Assembly: GCF_026810445.1 (NCBI RefSeq)
Contig: NZ_CP113949.1
Span: 2,914,001 to 2,978,000, forward strand
DNA from: Pseudomonas sp. BSw22131
Lineage (GTDB): Bacteria > Pseudomonadota > Gammaproteobacteria > Pseudomonadales > Pseudomonadaceae
Reading direction: 5' to 3'
DNA length: 64,000 bases
Part shown: one piece after another, positions 33,243 through 43,714 of the stretch
How positions within the stretch are numbered: position 1 is the first letter of the stretch
How the letters are laid out: every line of letters begins with the position of its first letter
Translations under genes and position numbers: made by a program
The notes under the pieces: generated by a model
Databases searched by the model: none
What the model was told of the DNA's origin: nothing
What the model saw: the letters and a program-made list of their open reading frames with translations, nothing else

Positions 33243-35498
33243 ATGAGCAACTCAGGACACATCACCGGACGCGTATTGCCCTGTAATCGCGATGATCTGA
33301 TCAAGGTCCTGAAAGCCGCTGCTCATTCCGTTTCTTGCGAGTCCGCCTTACTCATGGGCGGTGACACCCTTGGTTGGGAAAAGATGGCCGAGTTCGGCCC
33401 TGCTTCGGGATCAATGCCCGTCGAAGCAGACGAGTCCTGGCTGAGAATGGCCACCTCCTACGGCGACGTGGTGCTGGTGGGTCGCGACATGCCGCTGCTC
33501 CATTCATCAGGCAACGCACCTCGCCCGACGATCATCTGCGTCGCCGTTCGCTGCCCGGACCATGCGCTGCTTGGCGTTTTTTTGTTGAGCAGTCCGCAGG
33601 CAGACACGCACCTGAGCGCTGCCCAGCGGTATGCGCTGCAAACCCAAGCCGCGCAACTGTCGAGCTACTTGAAACCGAGCTGGCCGGCCAAGGGGGTCTG
33701 TCGCGATGCCCGTTCGCTCGAACGCCTCAGGCTTTTGGAGTCAGTGGTGATCAATGCCAAGGACGCCATTCTGATCACCGAAGCGGAGACTATCGATAAA
33801 CCCGGCCCGCGAATCGTTTACTGCAATCCCGCGTTCCTGAGCACCACCGGCTACTCCGAAGAAGAAGTCATCGGTCGCACGCCGCGCATCCTTCAATGCC
33901 CGGAAACCAACCGCGCCACGCTGGATGTGATTCGCGCCGCCCTGTCCAGCTGGCAACCCGTTGAGGTCGAAGTGGTCAATACGCGCAAGGACGGCAGCCA
34001 GTTCTGGGTGGAGCTGAGCATCGTGCCCGTGGCCAACGAAAAAGGCTGGTTTACCCATTGGGTGTCGGTGCAACGGGACATCACCGAGCGCAAGGAGGCC
34101 CAGCGTTTTGCCCAACAAGCGCGCATCGACTGGGAAGAAAAACTGGCCCTGGAAAGCCGGCTGCGAGAACGCGAGCGGATTTCCGAAGAACTGTCCTACA
34201 TCGCTTTTCACGACGAACTGACGGCGCTCTACAACCGTGCCTACCTGATGAACGAACTGACGGCAGCTTTTCAGTCCAGCGACAGCGCCTTCGAGCGCGC
34301 GACGATTCTGTTCATGGATCTGGACGGGTTCAAGCTGGTGAATGACAGCATGGGCCATCTGGCCGGGGATCACTTGCTGGCGTGGGTCGCCAGGCGCTTG
34401 CAGGGATGCGTGCGATCCAACGATATACTGGCGCGGATCGGTGGCGACGAGTTCGCCATTCTGGTGCTTGGCAAAGACCAGCAGCAGGTGGCCGTCGACA
34501 TTGCCGAGCGCATCGTCGCGCAACTGCACACGCCCATGACCATTGAAGATCAAGACATTTTCATCTCTTGCAGCATTGGCATCGTGACTGCCACTGAACG
34601 CCACTTGAAACCGGATGACTTGCTACGCGACGCCGATGTCGCGATGTATGCGGCAAAGAAGCAAGGTCGGGGGCGCTGGAGCATTTTTGACTCGTCCATG
34701 CGCAAGGCGGCGATTGATGCACTGGTGATTCAGAACGCCTTGCGTCAGGCGATCAAGGACAAGGACTTTCTGGTGTTCTATCAGCCGATCTACTGCGGCA
34801 GAACGGGCAGTCTGTCGGGCGTGGAGGCGCTGGTCAGATGGGCGCACCCGCATTTGGGCATCGTCGCGCCGGACGCCTTCATCCCGATCGCAGAAGACTT
34901 GGGGCTGATTCACGAACTGGGCGCTTGGGTGTTGCGCGAAGCCTGCACTGACGTTCAGTCATGGCGTAAAAACTTCCCCGATGTGAACTTGAGGCTCAAC
35001 GTCAATGTATCCGGCAAACAGCTCATTCGTCCGGGGTTCGCTGATCTGGTGAGCCAGGTGACGGCGGAAACCGGGCTGCCTGCCACCCAATTGCAAATTG
35101 AAGTCACCGAGTCAGTATTCCTCCAGCAGCCGGAGTTTATTGCGCAGGTACTCCAAAGCATCCAACGCCTGGGCGTGCGGGTGGCGCTGGATGACTTTGG
35201 GACGGGATACAGCTCGTTGGGTTACATCGATCGCTACCCGATTGATGCAGTAAAAATCGACCGGTCGTTTGTCTCTCGGATGATGTTGCATGAACGCAGT
35301 GAAGCCATCGTTAGCAGCATCCTGTCACTGGGAAGAGCATTGAACCTCGATATAACCGCTGAAGGCGTGGAAACCACCGAACAATACGAGCGCCTGAAGG
35401 AGATGAACTGCCCCTACTTTCAGGGATATTTGCTAAGCCCGCCAATGCGGCCAGAAGATCTTGCGAAAATCATCGGTGCAGCTCGCGTTAGTGTTTGA
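33243..35498 (+). CDS. PAS-GGDEF-EAL cyclic-di-GMP protein, about 751 aa
   Basis: This is a bifunctional candidate for making and degrading cyclic di-GMP. From ATG 33243 (MSNSGHITGRVLPCNRDDLI): a GAF-like or unrecognised N-terminal region (1-150), a PAS domain (about 155-280, IVYCNPAFLSTTGYSEEEV), a GGDEF domain with intact RIGGDEF (about 300-460) and an EAL domain (about 480-740). The EAL domain has EALVRW, NVNVSGKQL, EVTES, DDFGTGYSSL, KIDRSFV and AEGVET all kept, so both activities look possible. There is no membrane span, so it is cytosolic. A GTG at 33135 would add 36 residues of poor character. It is followed by a GAF gene on the same strand. Confidence 0.88.
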   Translation: MSNSGHITGRVLPCNRDDLIKVLKAAAHSVSCESALLMGGDTLGWEKMAEFGPASGSMPVEADESWLRMATSYGDVVLVGRDMPLLHSSGNAPRPTIICVAVRCPDHALLGVFLLSSPQADTHLSAAQRYALQTQAAQLSSYLKPSWPAKGVCRDARSLERLRLLESVVINAKDAILITEAETIDKPGPRIVYCNPAFLSTTGYSEEEVIGRTPRILQCPETNRATLDVIRAALSSWQPVEVEVVNTRKDGSQFWVELSIVPVANEKGWFTHWVSVQRDITERKEAQRFAQQARIDWEEKLALESRLRERERISEELSYIAFHDELTALYNRAYLMNELTAAFQSSDSAFERATILFMDLDGFKLVNDSMGHLAGDHLLAWVARRLQGCVRSNDILARIGGDEFAILVLGKDQQQVAVDIAERIVAQLHTPMTIEDQDIFISCSIGIVTATERHLKPDDLLRDADVAMYAAKKQGRGRWSIFDSSMRKAAIDALVIQNALRQAIKDKDFLVFYQPIYCGRTGSLSGVEALVRWAHPHLGIVAPDAFIPIAEDLGLIHELGAWVLREACTDVQSWRKNFPDVNLRLNVNVSGKQLIRPGFADLVSQVTAETGLPATQLQIEVTESVFLQQPEFIAQVLQSIQRLGVRVALDDFGTGYSSLGYIDRYPIDAVKIDRSFVSRMMLHERSEAIVSSILSLGRALNLDITAEGVETTEQYERLKEMNCPYFQGYLLSPPMRPEDLAKIIGAARVSV

Positions 35499-35658
35499 AA
35501 CGAATGCCAGCTAACTGGCATTCTGCAAACGCTATATTGCATTCCGTCTGGTAATTTCAGGGCGAGCCATTGGTTCATGACGGCTCGCCAACTCGCCGGT
35601 ATGCTACGCAACCTCATGACGCATAGCATTGCACTTCACGGATCTGGAGATCTGCACG

Positions 35659-36180
35659 ATGGTTCAAGGTTCGACCAGCACTCACAGCTTGCTGACTAAT
35701 CACGAGCGCTCAGCGATTGCCGAGATAGAAGCAACTACCAATATTTTAAAGTTGGTCACGCGCCTGACAAATTTGCGGTTCGCCGGCATCGCCAAGTTTA
35801 CTGACGTCGAGTGGGTCACCTGCTCCGTCTACGACACAGGCTTGTTAGGGATCGAAGCGGGTGAAGCCCTGGCGCTGGAAACCACGCTGTGCAGCGAGTT
35901 CTGTATCGACCCGAAGGCATTGTTCATCTCGCACATCAGCCAGCACGAACGCTACGCCGCGCGCCCGGTGGTCAAGCAATATGCGCTGGAAAGTTACGCG
36001 GGGGTGCCGATTTTCTTGCCCAATGGCCAATTGTATGGCGCGCTGTGCGCTCTGGATTCACGTCCGATGGTGTTCGATGATCCCAACCTGAGTGAGACCC
36101 TTGAGCTGTTCGCCAGGTTGATCGGCTGCATTTTCTTCGCCAACCTGCCGGACACCGAACAGGCGCTGTTCACCCATTGA
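35659..36180 (+). CDS. GAF-domain protein, 173 aa
   Basis: This stand-alone GAF sensor domain covers about residues 20-165: an FAGIAKFTDVEWVTCSVYD strand/loop, a LCSEFCIDPKALFISHI centre and a VPIFLPNGQLYGALCALDS C-terminal core. There is no output domain. Cys residues in the LCSEFC stretch are close together. GGAGA lies eight bases before ATG 35659. It lies between two cyclic-di-GMP genes, so it may modulate one of them, but no direct evidence is seen. Confidence 0.8.
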   Translation: MVQGSTSTHSLLTNHERSAIAEIEATTNILKLVTRLTNLRFAGIAKFTDVEWVTCSVYDTGLLGIEAGEALALETTLCSEFCIDPKALFISHISQHERYAARPVVKQYALESYAGVPIFLPNGQLYGALCALDSRPMVFDDPNLSETLELFARLIGCIFFANLPDTEQALFTH

Positions 36181-36186
36181 CGCCGG

Positions 36187-37224
36187 TCAGGCTGGAGCCA
36201 GTGCAGTCAGCACCAGATGCTCACTGCACACCACTCTGGAGCGGCCCTGCTCTTTGGCCAGATAAAGATGCTTGTCGGCACGGCTCAACAACTCGGTGGA
36301 GCTCGATCCGGCTTTGACCTCCGAGACCCCGGCGCTGAAGGAGTAGTGCACATAATCGCCTTCACCGTCCGAGGTATGGGCAAGTGCCTTGAGCAACGCA
36401 TCCGCCGCGCCCTCGACTGAGGCAGCCGCGACCACCACGCCAAACTCCTCGCCGCCCAAGCGGCCGAAGTACACCAGCCCTGGTATGTTCGCGATCACAT
36501 TGGCGAAGTGAATGAGCACTTGATCACCCACGTCGTGACCGAAGCTGTCGTTTATCTTCTTGAAGTTGTCGATGTCGAGCATCGCAAACCATAACTTTGA
36601 AGCGCTGGTGGCGCGTGATGACAGTTCCAGATTCTGCATCAATGCCCGGCGATTGGGCGCCTGCGTCAGCGGATCGGTCTCCGACAGGCTGCGGTATTTC
36701 TCTTGCAGGTTGTAGGCCTCGCGCATGGCCCGGGTAAACGTCAAGTTGATGTTCGCCCCCAAGAAAGTCGCACTCACAGCGGCAACATAATAAAGCGTCA
36801 GGTATGAGGGCGGCAGCGTTCCAACATTGATGTCCCACATGATGACCCAGACCGATAATGCGGCCATCAAGTAGTCTTTAACCTCAATATAAAAAGCACT
36901 CATCCCGGTGACGATCAAACAAGACACCACCAACGACCATAACTGGCCGCTTTCTGCCATCAGCAATAATTCGAACCGAAAGAGCATGGCCAGGAAGCCG
37001 ACGTAGATCACACTGGCCACTCTCCACACCACAGAACTTGAGGCGTAAACCATTAACAACGAGTTGCAGAGCAGCGCCGCGAATACCAGACAGACCGCCG
37101 AACTCAGGCCGCTGTTGAAATAAGGATTGAAATACCAGCTAGCCGCCCACGCCACTATTCCCAGGCACTGCGTCAGCGTGGAAGGAAGGATCAGCGTCGT
37201 TTTCATGCGATTGTCTTGCCTCAT
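36187..37224 (-). CDS. membrane diguanylate cyclase (GGDEF), 345 aa
   Basis: Six hydrophobic helices fill about residues 12-165 and resemble a MASE-type sensor. A linker with TRAMREAYNLQEKYRSL leads into a GGDEF domain (about 185-335). The active loop reads GRLGGEEFGVVV, so GGEEF is intact, and LDIDNFKKINDSFGHDVGDQ is the substrate-binding region. I see no RxxD I-site before it. It should make cyclic di-GMP at the membrane. The start may be 37224 or the ATG at 37206 (MKTTLIL); neither has a strong ribosome-binding site. It is convergent with the GAF gene, six bases apart. Confidence 0.87.
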   Translation of the reverse strand: MRQDNRMKTTLILPSTLTQCLGIVAWAASWYFNPYFNSGLSSAVCLVFAALLCNSLLMVYASSSVVWRVASVIYVGFLAMLFRFELLLMAESGQLWSLVVSCLIVTGMSAFYIEVKDYLMAALSVWVIMWDINVGTLPPSYLTLYYVAAVSATFLGANINLTFTRAMREAYNLQEKYRSLSETDPLTQAPNRRALMQNLELSSRATSASKLWFAMLDIDNFKKINDSFGHDVGDQVLIHFANVIANIPGLVYFGRLGGEEFGVVVAAASVEGAADALLKALAHTSDGEGDYVHYSFSAGVSEVKAGSSSTELLSRADKHLYLAKEQGRSRVVCSEHLVLTALAPA

Positions 37225-37410
37225 GACGCTTGATACCTGAACACGCTGAGTAGTGGCGCAATAATATCATTGCAGGGTTTTGTTTGTTGAGTAACAGAGC
37301 ATTCATCAATGACCGTTCGTAGATTTAAAGCCCACAAACTGCGCACTTGTCAGGATTAGTTATCAACGCGCGAGACTCGTTCACCCCCTTCTCGCAATGG
37401 CACGCATTCT

Positions 37411-38895
37411 TCAACTTGCGAGCCGCGAAGTCGTGGGCTGCTCGCAAGATTTTTCAAGCCTCATTACCACATCGCGCAGATTGATCAGGGTCATCCAGCG
37501 GTTCTGCTCGCCTCTGCCGATACTGACAAGGCTGCGCACGCGAGCGTTGACCGAGGCGCCATTGTTCATGCCGCTTTCCCAGCCAGCCGGGTGCTCGGAT
37601 GCCGGATGGGTAAACGTTTCAATCGAGTCGGTGCCGTTGACCACCAGCCCGAAACTGCTGAATGCGCCTTTGACCAAAAGCACGCGTGTGCGGGCGTTTT
37701 CTGCCGACGTCGAGCCCTCTATCAAACTGCTCAGGCATACCAGCGGAATCTGCTCGCCGCGCAGATTAAAGCTGCCCATCAGATGCGAGTCACGTTGGCC
37801 GAAAATGACGTAGCGTTCTGGCATGTCGAGAATTTCCTGAACCTGATCCAGGGGCACCACAAACTGCACAGGAGCGCGGAACACCAGGCACGTCTGGCCG
37901 GACTGGACGGAGCGCAGTGCGGACGTGTCCTGGCCTGGCGCAACGGGCTGGTAGATTTTGGCGAAGTTGAGGGTCTGCGGGCGTTCCAGCAACGTGCGAT
38001 GTTCAATCAACAGCGCCTGCTCGCCGTTTTCAACTCCGATGACGCCGGCGAACAGCTCCGGTTCGCGCAGGCCGTAAGTCGAAAGCGGCAGGATGTCGCT
38101 GGCCCGAGCGCGAATGATCGCCACCATTCGGTCGTACACCAGTCCGATGCGATAGCCCTCGCGGGACGTCAACACCAGCAACTGATCCTGCTCACCGGCG
38201 GCGTCCGCATTCTCCACGCCCAATACCCGGCTCAGGCTCAGTGCGGGCACATCGACCCCGCGCCGATTGGTGACGCCCAGACAGTAATCGACGCCAAACT
38301 TGCTGGGCGCCATCGTGGGCTTGTCCACCAGTTCAGTGATGGCTTTTGCATCGACGGCGTAGCGTTTCTGCTCGCACTCAAACACCAACAAGTGGTGCGA
38401 CACCTGCGACGCTTCCAGCACCTGCGCCACTTGCCCGGCATCGCCTGCGCGGGCGGTCAGCACCTCCGGCAAGCCAGACAGCGCCTGCAAGTCGAGCAGG
38501 TAGACCATCCGTTCGTTATCCACCAGTGCCAACTCTGGCAGCAGTGCAAAGGTTGATGATTGCCCGCTCAAATGACATAGGGTTCGCGATTCAATTTTCA
38601 TGACATCGCTGACCCCGTTGACCGCAATCCCCAGGCGCCGACCCAGATGATTGACGATGGCGACCATTTCCGTCGGTTGCCCAGCGGGCACATCGCACTC
38701 GCCCAGCAGCGAACGCAGGTCAATCAACGGCAGCGCGTGCCCTCGCAGGCAGAACATGCCCACCAGCGCGCCCCGTTGCGAGGGGTGGGGCTGCAACCGG
38801 CTCGGCCAGTCGATCACCTGTTCCAACGCATGGGCATCGACGGCGAACTCCATGCCCGCAAGCTTGAGCACCCCGAACGCGCGGGATTCGTTCAT
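37411..38895 (-). CDS. triple CheW-domain coupling protein, 494 aa
   Basis: Three CheW-like domains lie in tandem (about residues 5-145, 165-310 and 330-470), each with the pattern of a hydrophobic strand, IIPLxxLxx-like segment and beta ends. Examples are [36 protein letters not shown] and [19 protein letters not shown]. Single CheW proteins link receptors to CheA. Triple forms are rare and probably build scaffolds. ATGA overlaps the stop of the upstream three-PAS receptor, so the two are coupled in one operon and likely act together. No receiver domain is present, so it is not CheV. Confidence 0.85.
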   Translation of the reverse strand: MNESRAFGVLKLAGMEFAVDAHALEQVIDWPSRLQPHPSQRGALVGMFCLRGHALPLIDLRSLLGECDVPAGQPTEMVAIVNHLGRRLGIAVNGVSDVMKIESRTLCHLSGQSSTFALLPELALVDNERMVYLLDLQALSGLPEVLTARAGDAGQVAQVLEASQVSHHLLVFECEQKRYAVDAKAITELVDKPTMAPSKFGVDYCLGVTNRRGVDVPALSLSRVLGVENADAAGEQDQLLVLTSREGYRIGLVYDRMVAIIRARASDILPLSTYGLREPELFAGVIGVENGEQALLIEHRTLLERPQTLNFAKIYQPVAPGQDTSALRSVQSGQTCLVFRAPVQFVVPLDQVQEILDMPERYVIFGQRDSHLMGSFNLRGEQIPLVCLSSLIEGSTSAENARTRVLLVKGAFSSFGLVVNGTDSIETFTHPASEHPAGWESGMNNGASVNARVRSLVSIGRGEQNRWMTLINLRDVVMRLEKSCEQPTTSRLAS

Positions 38896-40658
38896 GCCTG
38901 CTCAGCCAGGACAGCATTGTTCAGGCTGCCCCCCAAGCCGTTGGCCGCCTTGATACGGTTGAGTTCGTTGATCAGCGTAGACACCCGCTCCGCCAGATGC
39001 TGTTGCTCATGGGTGGCTTCGCCAATGGTGCTCATCGCGCCGTTGGTTCTGGCAACCCCGGCCACGATGCGCTCGAAGGCGCTGCCCGCACTGCGAGAGA
39101 TCTCGCTGCCGCTCTTGATACGGCGCACGGTTTCCTGAATCAGCTTGTTGATTTCAGTGGTGGCCTGGGAGGATTTCTCGGCCAGTTTGCGCACCTCGTC
39201 GGCAACCACCGAGAAGCCCAGGCCGTGCTCACCGGCACGGGCTGCTTCGATGGCGGCGTTGAACGCCAACATGTTGGTCTGCCCGGCAATTTTGCTGATG
39301 ACCTCAATGATTTCCTGAATGTCCTCCGCCGATTTGCCGATGGTGTCCATCGCCACCGCTGCCTCGTTCAGCGTTTGCGAGCCGCGCTGCGCTTCGTCCT
39401 GAGTGATGCGCGCCTGGTCGTTGGCATCGCCGGTGGTTTTGACCACGTCGGCAATGGCAGACATCAACTGTGCAACGGACTCATCCATCGCCTGCGTCTT
39501 GGCTTCGATGGCTTCTTCAAGCTCCACTTGGGCGGTGATGTCGGTCGCGAACTTCACCACTTTATAAGGCTGCCCATTGGCGTCGAGCACCGGGTTATAG
39601 GTCGCCTGAATCCAGATGTTCTGACCGTATTTACTGATGCGCTTGAAACGGCCGTTGAAAAACTTGCCACTGCCCAGCGCGCTCCAGAACTCGCGATAGG
39701 CGGTGGTCTTCACGTATTCCGGCTCGCAGAACAAGCGGTGGTGCTGGCCTTTGAGCTCTTCAGGACGGTACCCGAGCAACTCCAGAAAGTTGGTGTTGGC
39801 GGTCAGGATATTGCCGCTCAGGTCAAATTCGATCACGCCCTGGGCACGGTTCATGGCATTGACTTTGCCTTCGTGCTCCATGGTGCGGATCTTGGTTTCA
39901 GTCACGTCAGTGGCAAACTTCACGATCTTGTAGGCACGCCCCTGTCCGTCGAGAATCGGGTTGTAGGACGCTTGAATCCAGACTTCCCTGCCGTCCTTGC
40001 CCACACGCTTGTACTCGTTGGAGTCGTACTCGCCCTGCCCCAGCTTTTCCCAGAACTCGCGGTAAGCGTGGGTGGCCGCGTAATCGGGCTCACAGAACAT
40101 GCGATGGTGCTGACCTACCACTTCATCCAGCGAGTAGCCCATTGCCGCGAGAAACCTGTCGTTGGCGGTCAGCACATGGCCGTCAGGCGAGAACTCGATC
40201 AACGCCTGGGAGCGCTCGATGGCTGCGATCTTGCTCTCCCACTCGGCGTTGCGGTTACGGGCCTCGGTGACATCGCTGGCGAACTTGACGATCTTGAAGG
40301 GTTTGCCGCTACTGTCCATGACGGGGTTATAGGTCGCCTGCAACCAGATCTGCCGACCATCCTTGGCTTGGCGCTGATATTGACCGGCGTCGAATTTGCC
40401 GGTGCCGAGCTTCTCCCAGAACATCAGGTATTCTTTGCTGGTCGCGTAATCTGGCATGCAAAACAGACGGTGATGACGGCCGCGGATTTCGTCCAGGTCA
40501 TAGCCCATGCAGGTCAGAAAATTATCGTTGGCATAGAGCACGTTGCCCTGGAGATCAAACTCGATCACGGCTTGAGAACGGTCAATGGCACTGAGCAAGG
40601 AGCTGAGGTCGGCCCCGGATTGGGTCAGGTCTGCAGCGCGGTCGGGTAGTAGGGTCAT
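38892..40658 (-). CDS. soluble triple-PAS chemotaxis receptor (BdlA-like), 588 aa
   Basis: This is a cytosolic methyl-accepting chemotaxis protein. Three nearly repeated PAS domains (about residues 15-135, 140-255 and 262-380) each contain a GxxLxANxxFLxxMGY-type core, a GxHHxxFCxPxY loop and a [27 protein letters not shown] end. The signalling domain follows (about 385-560), with [20 protein letters not shown] and the [13 protein letters not shown] tip. BdlA of P. aeruginosa has the same plan with two PAS domains. There is no transmembrane helix. A FliA-type promoter lies upstream at 40799. It probably signals redox or metabolic state; the ligand is unknown. Confidence 0.88.
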   Translation of the reverse strand: MTLLPDRAADLTQSGADLSSLLSAIDRSQAVIEFDLQGNVLYANDNFLTCMGYDLDEIRGRHHRLFCMPDYATSKEYLMFWEKLGTGKFDAGQYQRQAKDGRQIWLQATYNPVMDSSGKPFKIVKFASDVTEARNRNAEWESKIAAIERSQALIEFSPDGHVLTANDRFLAAMGYSLDEVVGQHHRMFCEPDYAATHAYREFWEKLGQGEYDSNEYKRVGKDGREVWIQASYNPILDGQGRAYKIVKFATDVTETKIRTMEHEGKVNAMNRAQGVIEFDLSGNILTANTNFLELLGYRPEELKGQHHRLFCEPEYVKTTAYREFWSALGSGKFFNGRFKRISKYGQNIWIQATYNPVLDANGQPYKVVKFATDITAQVELEEAIEAKTQAMDESVAQLMSAIADVVKTTGDANDQARITQDEAQRGSQTLNEAAVAMDTIGKSAEDIQEIIEVISKIAGQTNMLAFNAAIEAARAGEHGLGFSVVADEVRKLAEKSSQATTEINKLIQETVRRIKSGSEISRSAGSAFERIVAGVARTNGAMSTIGEATHEQQHLAERVSTLINELNRIKAANGLGGSLNNAVLAEQA

Positions 40659-40798
40659 GGCAAAATCCGCAAAATGTTCTGAGTGGGCCGGGATCCTTCC
40701 CGGAGGTTAATGTTCAGCGGTATACAAGAGCCGTGGTGTGAAAATGACATCACTCAAAATACTCCATGAATCGCCGACAATTTTCGCATCGTTCTTTT

Positions 40799-40825
40799 GT
40801 ATCGGCATCGCTTTGAAAAGCTATA
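40799..40825 (-). promoter_or_regulatory. FliA (sigma-28)-like promoter for the PAS receptor operon
   Basis: On the minus strand TATA, a 15-base gap and GCCGATAC resemble the sigma-28 consensus TAAA-N15-GCCGATAA. It lies about 140 bp before the receptor start, which is plausible for a motility-linked gene. Confidence 0.4.
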
Positions 40826-40826
40826 G

Positions 40827-41436
40827 AGACGGGATTAGGTGCAGGAATCAGAGAACGTACGGTCAACGCTGGGGTGTTGCGACGGGTGCGTAACTACGCC
40901 TCCAAAACTCACAGAGAGAAGGTGAAAATAATGTCAACCGTTCACGCATCAGCCGAGGTGGGTTTTACAGCGCAAGCGGGGACCTATGCCAAGACTCCCG
41001 CGCCCTCCGGGCAGAAGCAGAGTTACATGCGCTGGACAATCAACGTCCTCCAGGCAGACTCGAGATTGCATGCTCCGCTCGCTGAGCTGTTCTTGATTCT
41101 GCCGCAGGCGTGGAAGCTGGCCGGGCGGCGTTCCGTTTGCCAGCGATCTGCCGGGAACCGGCAGGAAGTAATGCACCCGACAGGTCAGGGACAACTGAAT
41201 TCGCCGGTTTTGGGGCAGCTGCGCTGCCCATCGTCGGCAAGCCGGACTCCCACGCCCTTCGGGCAGAAGCAGAGCCTTGGCCCTCGCAAGTGCGGCACGC
41301 CCCCAAACTTCCCAATAAAAAACCCGCCACAGTGATGCTGGCGGGTTTTTTAATGCGTCGGTGATATCGGTAGCGACGCTCATTACACCGCAGCGGTTAA
41401 AACGCTGCGGTGTGTTACGCGATTACCGGCTCACGC
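40827..41436. repeat. non-coding stretch with dispersed repeats between receptor and glgX
   Basis: No gene is supported. A 30-bp direct repeat occurs at 40993-41022 and 41245-41274 (GACTCCC.CGCCCT.CGGGCAGAAG core). GCGATCTGCCGGG.ACCGGCAG at 41143-41164 recurs at 58474 and 58682. A perfect 11-bp stem (41385-41395 with 41403-41413) lies just downstream of glgX. Several reading frames here have Cys/Pro/Arg-rich shadow compositions, and I rejected them. Confidence 0.6.
41316..41352. terminator. bidirectional terminator downstream of glgX
   Basis: CCCGCCA (41323-41329) pairs with TGGCGGG (41339-41345), flanked by an A-run and a T-run. It serves the minus-strand glgX transcript and could stop plus-strand transcription as well. 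Confidence 0.8.
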
Positions 41437-43614
41437 TCACTGCTTGCGTTTTTTGGTCGAAGCAGGCTTCAACTCGAACAGCAACACCGAACGTCCAGTC
41501 ACCGCGTATTCCGCGCCGAACGGGAAGGACTCACCCGGCTCGAAGTCGCTCTGATTGGTGTCCAGTTGCAGGATCCACTGCTGACCTTGCGGCACCTCCG
41601 GCAGGGTGAAACCCACTACATCGTGGTGCGCGTTGAGGATCACCAACAGCGAGTGATCGATACCGGCACGGCGGATACCACTGGCCTGACTGCGACCGTC
41701 GAGCAAGATACCCATGCAGCGGCTGCTACCGTCCTGCCACTGCTCGACACCCATTTCGCCGCCGTTTGGCTGGATCCAGCTGACATCCTTAACGCCCATG
41801 CTCTCGTCGAACTCGCCTGTGAAGAAGCGGTTACGGCGCAGCAACGGATAGCGGTTGCGCAACTCGATCAGGTAACGAACAAACTCCTGCAGTTCGTTAC
41901 TTTTCTCGCTGACGTTCCAGTCGACCCAGCCGATCTCGCTGTCCTGACAGTAGGCATTGTTGCTGCCGCCTTGAGTGCGGGCGAACTCGTCACCGGCCAA
42001 CAGCATCGGCGTGCCCTGGGACAGGAACAGCGTCGACAGCAGGTTGCGCATCTGACGATAACGCAGCTCGATGATTTCCGGGTCTTCGGTCGGGCCTTCG
42101 ACGCCGCAGTTCCACGAACGGTTGTCGGAGTGACCGTCGCGGTTGTCTTCACCATTGGCCTCGTTGTGCTTCTCGTTGTACGACACCAGGTCGTTCAGCG
42201 TGAAACCATCGTGCGCGGTGATGAAGTTGACCGACGACGCAGGCTTACGGCCGCGTCGATTGAACTGATCGCCCGAGCCCAGGAAGATTTTCGCGAAATC
42301 GCCCAGCATCTCGTCGTCGCCTTTCCAGAAGGCCCGGGAAATGTCACGGAACTTGTCGTTCCACTCCATCCAGCCCGGTGGAAAGTTACCCACCTGATAC
42401 CCGCCTGGACCGCAGTCCCACGGCTCGGCAACCAGCTTGACCTTGGCCAGCACCGGGTCCTGACGACACGCGTCGAGGAAACCACCACCTTCGGTGAAGC
42501 CATGAGCCTCACGGCCGAGGATGGTCGCCAGGTCGAAGCGGAAACCGTCAACGCCCATTTCCGAACTCCAGTAACGCAAGGAGTCGGTGACCATCTGCAA
42601 CACGCACGGATGGCTCATGTTCAGGGTGTTGCCGGTGCCTGTGTCGTTGATGTAGTAACGCGCATCATCTGGCATCAGGCGGTAGTAGTTGGCGTTGTCG
42701 ATCCCCTTGAGCGACAGGGTCGGGCCCATTTCGTTGCCTTCGGCGGTGTGGTTGTAAACCACGTCCAGGATCACTTCCAGGCCGGCCTTGTGGAAGCGCG
42801 ACACCATGACCTTGAACTCACCGATCGATTGCCCGGCCATGTAGCGAGCATGCGGGGCGAAGAAGCCCAGGGTGTTGTAACCCCAGAAGTTGTGCAGGCC
42901 CTTTTCCAGCAGATGGTTGTCATCCAGGAAGTAATGCACCGGCATCAACTCGACCGAGGTCACGCCCAGCGAGCGAATGTACTCGACCACATCGTTCTCA
43001 TGGAACGCTGCGAACGTGCCGCGCTCGGACTCACGCACCGACGGGTGACGCATGGTGAAGCCACGCACATGGGTCTCATAAAAAATGGTGTTTTCCCACG
43101 GCACGTTCGGCTTGGCGGTTCTGCCCCAGGTAAACGCCGGGTCGATCACCCGGCAACGTGGCATGAAAGGCGCACTGTCACGCTCGTCGAAGGACAAATC
43201 GCCGTCAGGGTGCCCGACGGTGTAACCAAACAGCGCATCGTCCCACTGCAATTCACCGGAAATCTGCTTGGCGTACGGATCGATCAACAATTTGTTGTGG
43301 TTGAAGCGATGGCCGTTGGCCGGCTCATACGGACCGTGCACGCGATAGCCGTACAGGGTCCCGGGGCGTGCGTCGGGCAGGTAACCGTGCCAGATCTCGT
43401 TAGTGAACTCAGGCAGCGCGATGCGCTCGACCTCTTCGTTTGTCTCGGCATCGAACAAACACAGTTCTACTTTTGTAGCGTTCGCAGAAAATATTGCGAA
43501 ATTGACACCCGTCCCATCCCAGGTCGCACCCAACGGGTATGGCAGGCCTTCGTTTACACGGCTGGCAGGACGATCCTGGCTTGCTGCGCTGTCGCTCACT
43601 GATTGACCAGTCAT
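41437..43614 (-). CDS. glgX: glycogen debranching enzyme GlgX, 725 aa
   Basis: This cuts alpha-1,6 branches in glycogen and limit dextrins (GH13). It has an N-terminal CBM48 (YPLGATWDGTGVNFAIFSAN), then a catalytic barrel with DVVYNHTAEG, GFRFDLATILG (nucleophile Asp), VKLVAEPWD (acid Glu) and FITAHDGFTLNDL (third Asp). A conserved GLHNFWGYNTLGFFAP segment lies before them, and the protein ends in a C-terminal beta domain. Its length is about that of the TreX/GlgX family. ATG 43614 (MTGQSVSDS) has CCGGAG ten bases upstream; an earlier TTG is less likely. It stands alone here, without other glg or tre genes in the neighbourhood. Confidence 0.93.
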   Translation of the reverse strand: MTGQSVSDSAASQDRPASRVNEGLPYPLGATWDGTGVNFAIFSANATKVELCLFDAETNEEVERIALPEFTNEIWHGYLPDARPGTLYGYRVHGPYEPANGHRFNHNKLLIDPYAKQISGELQWDDALFGYTVGHPDGDLSFDERDSAPFMPRCRVIDPAFTWGRTAKPNVPWENTIFYETHVRGFTMRHPSVRESERGTFAAFHENDVVEYIRSLGVTSVELMPVHYFLDDNHLLEKGLHNFWGYNTLGFFAPHARYMAGQSIGEFKVMVSRFHKAGLEVILDVVYNHTAEGNEMGPTLSLKGIDNANYYRLMPDDARYYINDTGTGNTLNMSHPCVLQMVTDSLRYWSSEMGVDGFRFDLATILGREAHGFTEGGGFLDACRQDPVLAKVKLVAEPWDCGPGGYQVGNFPPGWMEWNDKFRDISRAFWKGDDEMLGDFAKIFLGSGDQFNRRGRKPASSVNFITAHDGFTLNDLVSYNEKHNEANGEDNRDGHSDNRSWNCGVEGPTEDPEIIELRYRQMRNLLSTLFLSQGTPMLLAGDEFARTQGGSNNAYCQDSEIGWVDWNVSEKSNELQEFVRYLIELRNRYPLLRRNRFFTGEFDESMGVKDVSWIQPNGGEMGVEQWQDGSSRCMGILLDGRSQASGIRRAGIDHSLLVILNAHHDVVGFTLPEVPQGQQWILQLDTNQSDFEPGESFPFGAEYAVTGRSVLLFELKPASTKKRKQ

Positions 43615-43714
43615 GATCAAACGCTCCGGAAATAGATTGGGCTAACTCATCGTGTGACCAAAAGGGTCTAAGGATAGAAGCTGAGCGCGCCAAACAGTTC
43701 AGGCTAATTGCAGT

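Noticed and set aside
38997..40649. 550-codon plus-strand frame opposite the PAS receptor
   Set aside because: It is a shadow of a three-fold repeated PAS protein; its own repetition follows from that.
40874..41335. 153-codon plus-strand frame between receptor and glgX
   Set aside because: It is built from dispersed repeats, and the composition is not protein-like.
41410..43602. 730-codon plus-strand frame opposite glgX
   Set aside because: It is antisense to an enzyme with all catalytic residues; it has no recognisable domain.
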